From: Streptacidiphilus sp. P02-A3a
GTDB taxonomy: Bacteria; Actinomycetota; Actinomycetes; Streptomycetales; Streptomycetaceae
Direction: 5' to 3'
Assembly (NCBI RefSeq): GCF_014084105.1
Contig: NZ_CP048289.1
Span: 2,675,922 to 2,739,921, forward strand
DNA length: 64,000 nt
The position numbers and the translations under genes were made by a program. The stretch's first letter is position 1. Every line of letters begins with the position of its first letter. Positions 59,611 to 64,000 of this stretch are shown here, piece after piece. The notes under the pieces were generated by a model that saw only the letters and a program-made list of their open reading frames with translations, had not been told where the DNA came from and did no database searches.

Positions 59611-60186
59611 ATGCCCGACCTCGACCTGGTCGCCCAGGCCCTCGCGCGCAACGTGCGACGCTTCCGCGCGGACCGTGCGCTGACCCTGGAGGCGCTGGCC
59701 GCCAGAGCCGGGGTGAGCCGGGGGATGCTCATCCAGATCGAACAGGCGCGTACCAATCCCAGCGTCGGCACGGTGGTCCGGGTGGCCGACGCCCTGGGCG
59801 TCAGCATCGCCCGACTGCTCGACTACGACCAGGGGCCACTGGTCCGGCTGGTCCCGCAGGAGGAGGCGGTGACCCTGTGGTCCACCCCGCGGGGCAGCGC
59901 GGCCGTGCTGCTGGCCGGGGTCGAGTCGCCGGGGCCGCTGGAGCTGTGGCACTGGACGCTGCGCCCCGGCGAGGGGCACGACTCCGACGCGCACCCGGTG
60001 GGCACGACGGAGATCGTCCGGGTGGACGCGGGCGAGCTCCTGGTGGTGCTGGACGGGGTCGAACACCCGGTGCCCGAGGGCACCACCGCCGCCTACGACG
60101 CCGGTCGGCCGCACGGCTACCGCAATCCGGGGACGGTCGACGCCCGGCTCACCATGGTCGTCTCGGTCCCGCCGCCCCCGGCCTGA
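59611..60186 (+). CDS. XRE-cupin transcriptional regulator
   Basis: 191 residues. The HTH (LARNVRRFRADRALTLEALA, RAGVSRGMLIQIEQARTNPS) is followed by a C-terminal cupin barrel (LRPGEGHDSDAHPVGTTEIV, DGVEHPVPEGTTAAYDAGRP) that would sense a small molecule. AGGAC precedes the ATG at 59611. It probably regulates the divergent transporter and itself via the palindrome at 59552. Confidence 0.88.
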   Translation: MPDLDLVAQALARNVRRFRADRALTLEALAARAGVSRGMLIQIEQARTNPSVGTVVRVADALGVSIARLLDYDQGPLVRLVPQEEAVTLWSTPRGSAAVLLAGVESPGPLELWHWTLRPGEGHDSDAHPVGTTEIVRVDAGELLVVLDGVEHPVPEGTTAAYDAGRPHGYRNPGTVDARLTMVVSVPPPPA

Positions 60187-60301
60187 CCGCGGCGCGCCCG
60201 GCCGGAACGATCACACTCCCGCCGACTGCCGGAGGCGGCCGGTAGCATCGCGGTGACGGGTGCAGGGCTGGGAGGGGCCGAGGGGAGGGGTGACACGGCA
60301 G

Positions 60302-61312
60302 ATGTCCACGACGGCCGTACTGTCCGTGCTGTTCGCGGTGCTCGCGGCGGTGAGCAACGCGATGGGCACGGTGCTCCAGCGGCGGGCCGCGCTGATCGTC
60401 CCGCAGTCCGACAGCTTCCGGCTGCGGCTGATGCTGGACCTGCTGCGTACCCCGGTGTGGTTCGGCGGCATCCTCGGTGTGATCTTCGCGGCGGTGTTCC
60501 AGGCACTGGCCCTGGCCACCGGTCCGCTCGCGGTGGTGCAGCCGATCTTCGTCCTGGAGCTGCCGTTCGCGCTGCTCATCTCCGGGGTGGTGTTCGGCAA
60601 GCGGATGCCCCGCTGGGGCTGGTTGTCGGTCGCCGCGATCGTGGTCGGGCTCGGTACCGCGCTGTTCGCGGCCTCCCCGCGCGGCGGCGACCTGCAGCCC
60701 TCGATGGCGCTGTGGGTGCTCGCGGTCGCCAGCTGCTGCGGCGCGATGGTGGTGCTCTCCGCGGCGGCGCGACGCCGCCCGGTGGGCTCGGCCCGGGCGG
60801 TCTGCCTGGGCACCGCCGCGGCCATCGGCTACGCGCTGACCGCCGCGCTGATGAAGTCCGCCACGGACACGCTCGACCACCAGGGTGTCGCCGCCTTCTT
60901 CGAGTCCTGGCAGACCTACGGCTTCGCGGTGGTCGGCGTCTGCGCGCTGTTCCTGCTGGAGAACGCCATGCAGGCCGGACCGCTGGTGGCCTCGCAGCCC
61001 GCGCTGACCCTCGGTGACGCGCTGATCAGCCTCTCGCTGGGGGTCACCCTCTACAACGAGTCGGTGCGGACCGGCTGGTGGCTGGTTCCGCAGATATTCG
61101 GTGCGGGCCTGGTGCTGCTCGGCGCCGTCGGGCTGTCCCGGCTCGACGCCGTCCGCCGCGCCGGCGGGACCGCGGGCGACCCGGGCACGCCGCCCCCGGA
61201 ACCCCAGCCCGGGGAGGCCCACTCGGCGGAACCCCCGCCCCCGAACCCCCCGAACCCTCCGGCGGCTCCGGGCGCCCCGGGGGTCTCCGAGGAGGTCAGC
61301 GGACCATGGTGA
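60302..61312 (+). CDS. DMT-type multi-helix transporter
   Basis: 336 residues with about nine or ten hydrophobic segments (VLSVLFAVLAAVSNAMGTVL, PVWFGGILGVIFAAVFQALA, VVQPIFVLELPFALLISGVV) and a Pro-rich soluble tail. It fits the DMT superfamily of uncharacterised permeases in actinobacteria. ATG at 60302 or GTG at 60290. Its end overlaps the convergent protease gene by 17 bases. Confidence 0.8.
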   Translation: MSTTAVLSVLFAVLAAVSNAMGTVLQRRAALIVPQSDSFRLRLMLDLLRTPVWFGGILGVIFAAVFQALALATGPLAVVQPIFVLELPFALLISGVVFGKRMPRWGWLSVAAIVVGLGTALFAASPRGGDLQPSMALWVLAVASCCGAMVVLSAAARRRPVGSARAVCLGTAAAIGYALTAALMKSATDTLDHQGVAAFFESWQTYGFAVVGVCALFLLENAMQAGPLVASQPALTLGDALISLSLGVTLYNESVRTGWWLVPQIFGAGLVLLGAVGLSRLDAVRRAGGTAGDPGTPPPEPQPGEAHSAEPPPPNPPNPPAAPGAPGVSEEVSGPW

Positions 61313-62075
61313 TGGCCTGCTGGTACAGCCCCTGCACATCGCCGTCGAAGTACACGCTGTAGGAGACGTCCGGGGTGTAGCCGCCCTGCTGGAAGCCGCC
61401 GATCACGCCGATCACCGTCCCCGAACTGCCCTTGCCGGGGACCACCCACGGGCTGCCGCTGGTCCCGTCGGTGTAGTTGGCGCAGGTGATGCGCATCTGG
61501 GTCGGGCTGAACGAAGCACTGTAGTTACTGCAGGTGATCGGGGCGTTGGCGGTCCCCGGATACCCGGTGAGGGTGATCAGCTGCGCGGGCGACTGGTTCA
61601 CCGCCAGTGTGTTCCCGCCGACGACCTGCTGGATCTCCTTGCCGTGCAGCGACCCGAGCACGGCGAAGGCCACGTCGTAGTCCGGGTCGGTGTTGGCGGT
61701 CCAGTTCGGGTCCTCGATCGTGTGCAGCACCGGCCACGTGCCGTACGGCTGCTGGCCGTTGCGGTAGCCGGGGATGAAGACGGTGTTCCCGGGGGTGGCG
61801 GACAGGCAGTGCGCGGCAGTGATGATCACGTCGCCGCCGGGGCTGTTCACCACGCTCGCGGTGCAGAAGTGGCCGCCGTGGATGCTCCCGGTGAACAGCG
61901 CGCCGATGCGCGCCGTGGCCGCCGTCGCGGACACGGTCCACGACCGGCCCAGGCCCACCGGGTTGAGCGCCACGGCGGTGGCGCTGCCGACCGCCATCAC
62001 CACCAGCCAGGCCAGGACGGCCAGCACCCAGCGAGCCGGTGTCGCCCACGGGGTGGGCAGTTGCAGAACCCTCAC
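61296..62075 (-). CDS. Trypsin-like serine protease
   Basis: 259 residues from a GTG at 62075. A membrane or signal segment (WVLAVLAWLVVMAVGSATAV) precedes a chymotrypsin fold with HFCTASVVNSPGGDVIITAA then HC (His), NTDPDYDVAFAVLG (Asp) and YTDGTSGSPWVVPG (Ser). All three catalytic residues are intact, so an exported or membrane-bound protease is likely. The frame is open to 62327, but that part looks non-coding. Confidence 0.85.
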   Translation of the reverse strand: MRVLQLPTPWATPARWVLAVLAWLVVMAVGSATAVALNPVGLGRSWTVSATAATARIGALFTGSIHGGHFCTASVVNSPGGDVIITAAHCLSATPGNTVFIPGYRNGQQPYGTWPVLHTIEDPNWTANTDPDYDVAFAVLGSLHGKEIQQVVGGNTLAVNQSPAQLITLTGYPGTANAPITCSNYSASFSPTQMRITCANYTDGTSGSPWVVPGKGSSGTVIGVIGGFQQGGYTPDVSYSVYFDGDVQGLYQQAITMVR

Positions 62076-62473
62076 GCTCAGACCATCGCCGTAGCCCGTG
62101 GGATCCGGCTGTGAGACATGTGAGAAGACCTTGAATTTCCCGAGGGAGGCGGGGGCCAAGGGGTCCTCCAGCGGGAGCGGCGTCCGGGGACGGCACGTGG
62201 GCAGGCACGGCGGTAAGCGAAATGAGCAAGCGAGGCAAGAGGTGCGGGCAAGGCAAGGAAAGCAACCGGCGGCCAGGGGCCGACCCGGGTACGGGCCGCG
62301 CTGCGCGCGCCAGCAGATGTTCGCCATGGTGCCCTGTCGTTATCCCACGTCACAAGTGTCCTGGAGAAGAAAAATAGGACCAGTTGGGCGTTCTCGGCCC
62401 GAACGGGAAGCGAAAACCCGTCGGAGCCGGGTAAGAACACCCGCCTGGTCCCCCCGGACCACCGCCGTCGGTG
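62076..62473. other. Upstream region of the protease gene
   Basis: About 400 bases between two leftward genes. The stretch at 62335-62395 is AT-richer and may hold the protease promoter. Purine-rich short near-repeats (GGCAAG-type) occur at 62230-62265. No small gene is convincing. Confidence 0.4.
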
Positions 62474-63046
62474 CTACCAGCCGGCGTTCGGGAACAGTTC
62501 GCGGACCGTCGGCAGCGCCGCGTCCAGCACCGTGCCGAACCAGACCGAGAACGGCTTGGCCGCCCGCAGTTCCGCCAGTTCCGCCGGGGTCACGAAGCGG
62601 GTGTCCGCGACCTCCTCCGGGTTCGGCCGCTGGGTGGCCTCGGCGATCCCGACGAACAGGTGGTTGTACTCCTGTTCGACCAGCCCGGTCGCCTCGTCCG
62701 GGTGGTTGTAGGTGACCGTCCCCGCCTGTTGCAGTCGGACCGGGCCCGCGCCCAACTCCTCCGCGGTGCGCCGGGCGGCGGCCACGAACGGCGGCTCGCC
62801 GGGATAGGGGTGACCACAGCACGTGTTCGACCAGACGCCGGGGGAGTGGTACTTCCCCAGCGCCCGCCGCTGCAACAGCATCCGTCCTTCGGTGTCGAAC
62901 AGGAATACCGAGAAAGCCCGGTGCAGTCGACCAGGACTCCGATGCGCGGACAACTTTTCGGCCGTACCGATGGTGCGGCCCTCGGTGTCGACGAGCTCCA
63001 GCAGGATCTCGGTCGCGCTCAGAGTCGTTGGTTCGCTGGTCGGCAT
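62474..63046 (-). CDS. idi: Isopentenyl-diphosphate delta-isomerase, type I
   Basis: 190 residues of a Nudix-fold isomerase. HRAFSVFLFDTEGRMLLQRR, SNTCCGHPYPGE (active-site cysteine), AAARRTAEELGAG and LVEQEYNHLFVGIAE (catalytic glutamate and histidine) are the family residues. It interconverts IPP and DMAPP for isoprenoid synthesis. It diverges from the nucleotidyltransferase gene; no carotenoid genes are in view. Confidence 0.92.
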   Translation of the reverse strand: MPTSEPTTLSATEILLELVDTEGRTIGTAEKLSAHRSPGRLHRAFSVFLFDTEGRMLLQRRALGKYHSPGVWSNTCCGHPYPGEPPFVAAARRTAEELGAGPVRLQQAGTVTYNHPDEATGLVEQEYNHLFVGIAEATQRPNPEEVADTRFVTPAELAELRAAKPFSVWFGTVLDAALPTVRELFPNAGW

Positions 63047-63258
63047 GGATGAGGACCTTTCGGCTCGTGACTGCCGGGCTCGCAGCTGTCCGGTCATATC
63101 GATGCCGACAGTCTGCCGTACGTACGCCCTCCGCTTCAGCGAGACGCCCCCAAGAGGGTCCCGCGTCCCGCGTGACCTTCACATTCGCCTACGATCGCGG
63201 GTAGCTTGCACCCTTGCCCGCAGCACTGACGCATGAAGTACAGAGAGTGAGACACCCC

Positions 63259-64000
63259 ATGATCGGCCTCGTTCTGGCCGCCGGCGCCGGACGCCGGCTC
63301 CGCCCGTACACCGACACCCTCCCCAAGGCGCTGGTGCCGGTGGACGGCGACCGGACCATCCTCGACCTGACCCTCGGCAACTTCGCCGAGGTCGGCATCA
63401 AGGAGGTCGCCATCGTGGTCGGATACCGGGCCGAGGCCGTCTACCAGCGCAAGGCCGCGCTGGAGGCGCAGTACGGGCTCACCCTCCGCCTGGTGGACAA
63501 CGACAAGGCCGAGGAGTGGAACAACGCCTACTCCCTGTGGTGCGCCCGGGAGCTGTTCAGCGAGGGCCTGCTGCTCGCCAACGGCGACACCGTGCACCCG
63601 GCCTCGGTGCAGCGCACCATGCTCGACGCCAACGCCAGGCTCACCGCCGAGGGCAGTGCCCCGGGCGTGCTGCTCGCCCTGGACACGGTGAAGCAGCTCG
63701 CCGACGAGGAGATGAAGGTCGTCGTCGACCCCGAGCTCGGCATGCGCCGGATCACCAAGCTGATGGATCCCGCCGAGGCCACCGGCGAGTACATCGGCCT
63801 CACCGTGATCAACCCCTCCGCCGCCGAGGACCTCGCCTCCGCGCTCCAGGCCACCTTCGAGCGCGACCCGCAGCTGTACTACGAGGACGGCTACCAGGAG
63901 ATGGTGAACCGGGGGCAGCGCGTCGACGTGCAGCCCATCGGCGAGGTCTCCTGGGTCGAGATCGACAACCATGACGACCTTGCCAAGGGACGGGAGATCG
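63259..64000 (+). CDS. Sugar/alcohol-phosphate nucleotidyltransferase, partial
   Basis: At least 247 residues; the 3' end is off the window. IGLVLAAGAGRRLRPYTDTL and PKALVPVDG are the nucleotide-binding signature, LLLANGDTVHPAS carries the metal aspartate, and WVEIDNHDDLAKGREI lies near the end of the domain. It resembles cytidylyltransferases of the phosphocholine or inositol-phosphate type, which activate a headgroup for phospholipid or glycan synthesis. The exact substrate is unknown. Confidence 0.82.
   Translation, partial: MIGLVLAAGAGRRLRPYTDTLPKALVPVDGDRTILDLTLGNFAEVGIKEVAIVVGYRAEAVYQRKAALEAQYGLTLRLVDNDKAEEWNNAYSLWCARELFSEGLLLANGDTVHPASVQRTMLDANARLTAEGSAPGVLLALDTVKQLADEEMKVVVDPELGMRRITKLMDPAEATGEYIGLTVINPSAAEDLASALQATFERDPQLYYEDGYQEMVNRGQRVDVQPIGEVSWVEIDNHDDLAKGREI

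Overview
The window is high-GC actinobacterial DNA. An Lsr2-type protein, a mycothiol-dependent formaldehyde dehydrogenase, roadblock and NsdA-like regulators, resuscitation-factor/LysM wall enzymes, frequent GTG/TTG starts and ATGA/GTGA gene overlaps point to the family Streptomycetaceae (Streptomyces, Kitasatospora or Streptacidiphilus). The species cannot be fixed from sequence reading alone.

Regions. 1-12000: a partial flavin monooxygenase, a secreted sedolisin, a dienelactone hydrolase, a sulfonate-use pair ssuE-ssuD behind a tiny Cys-Cys-Cys leader ORF, a Tat-exported glycoside hydrolase, a PTH2-like protein and two regulators. 12392-30636: one long same-strand surface-system locus, with a roadblock protein, a possible caspase-like protein, a lipoprotein, a complete monoderm-style Tad secretion set (SAF/CpaB, TadZ, TadA, TadB, TadC, pilin, two TadE, TadG), a 1247-residue membrane LysM-BTAD protein, a LysM protein, an Rpf-LysM-M23 wall hydrolase and an EccE/SCO6880-like protein. 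30627-47251: a permease, an aldehyde dehydrogenase cluster with its GAF regulator, an MpaB-type protein, an amino-acid permease, an ADP-ribosylhydrolase divergent from a MarR-ABC exporter operon, a mycothiol formaldehyde-detoxification pair, a type B L31 with a long tail, and a divergent MarR/YceI pair.

47168-54426: a 7.3-kb integrated element lies inside the mismatch uracil-DNA glycosylase gene (mug). A 20-bp direct repeat flanks it. The element supplies a substitute 3' end for mug, and the displaced original 3' end still sits beyond the right junction. The element carries a DUF6879/XRE regulatory trio, a tightly overlapping six-gene operon (radical SAM enzyme, DEDDh exonuclease, thymidylate-kinase-like protein, resolvase-like protein without a serine nucleophile, 40-aa protein, GHKL ATPase), an Lsr2 copy and a frameshifted, truncated serine integrase. 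This cargo operon is my best candidate for an undescribed system.

54484-64000: chromosome resumes with a MarR/MFS efflux pair, an ArsR-SRPBCC pair, lgt, two small-molecule transporters around an XRE-cupin regulator, a trypsin-like protease, isopentenyl-diphosphate isomerase and a partial nucleotidyltransferase. Perfect inverted repeats lie in several divergent promoter regions and short tandem repeats sit at several gene 3' ends.
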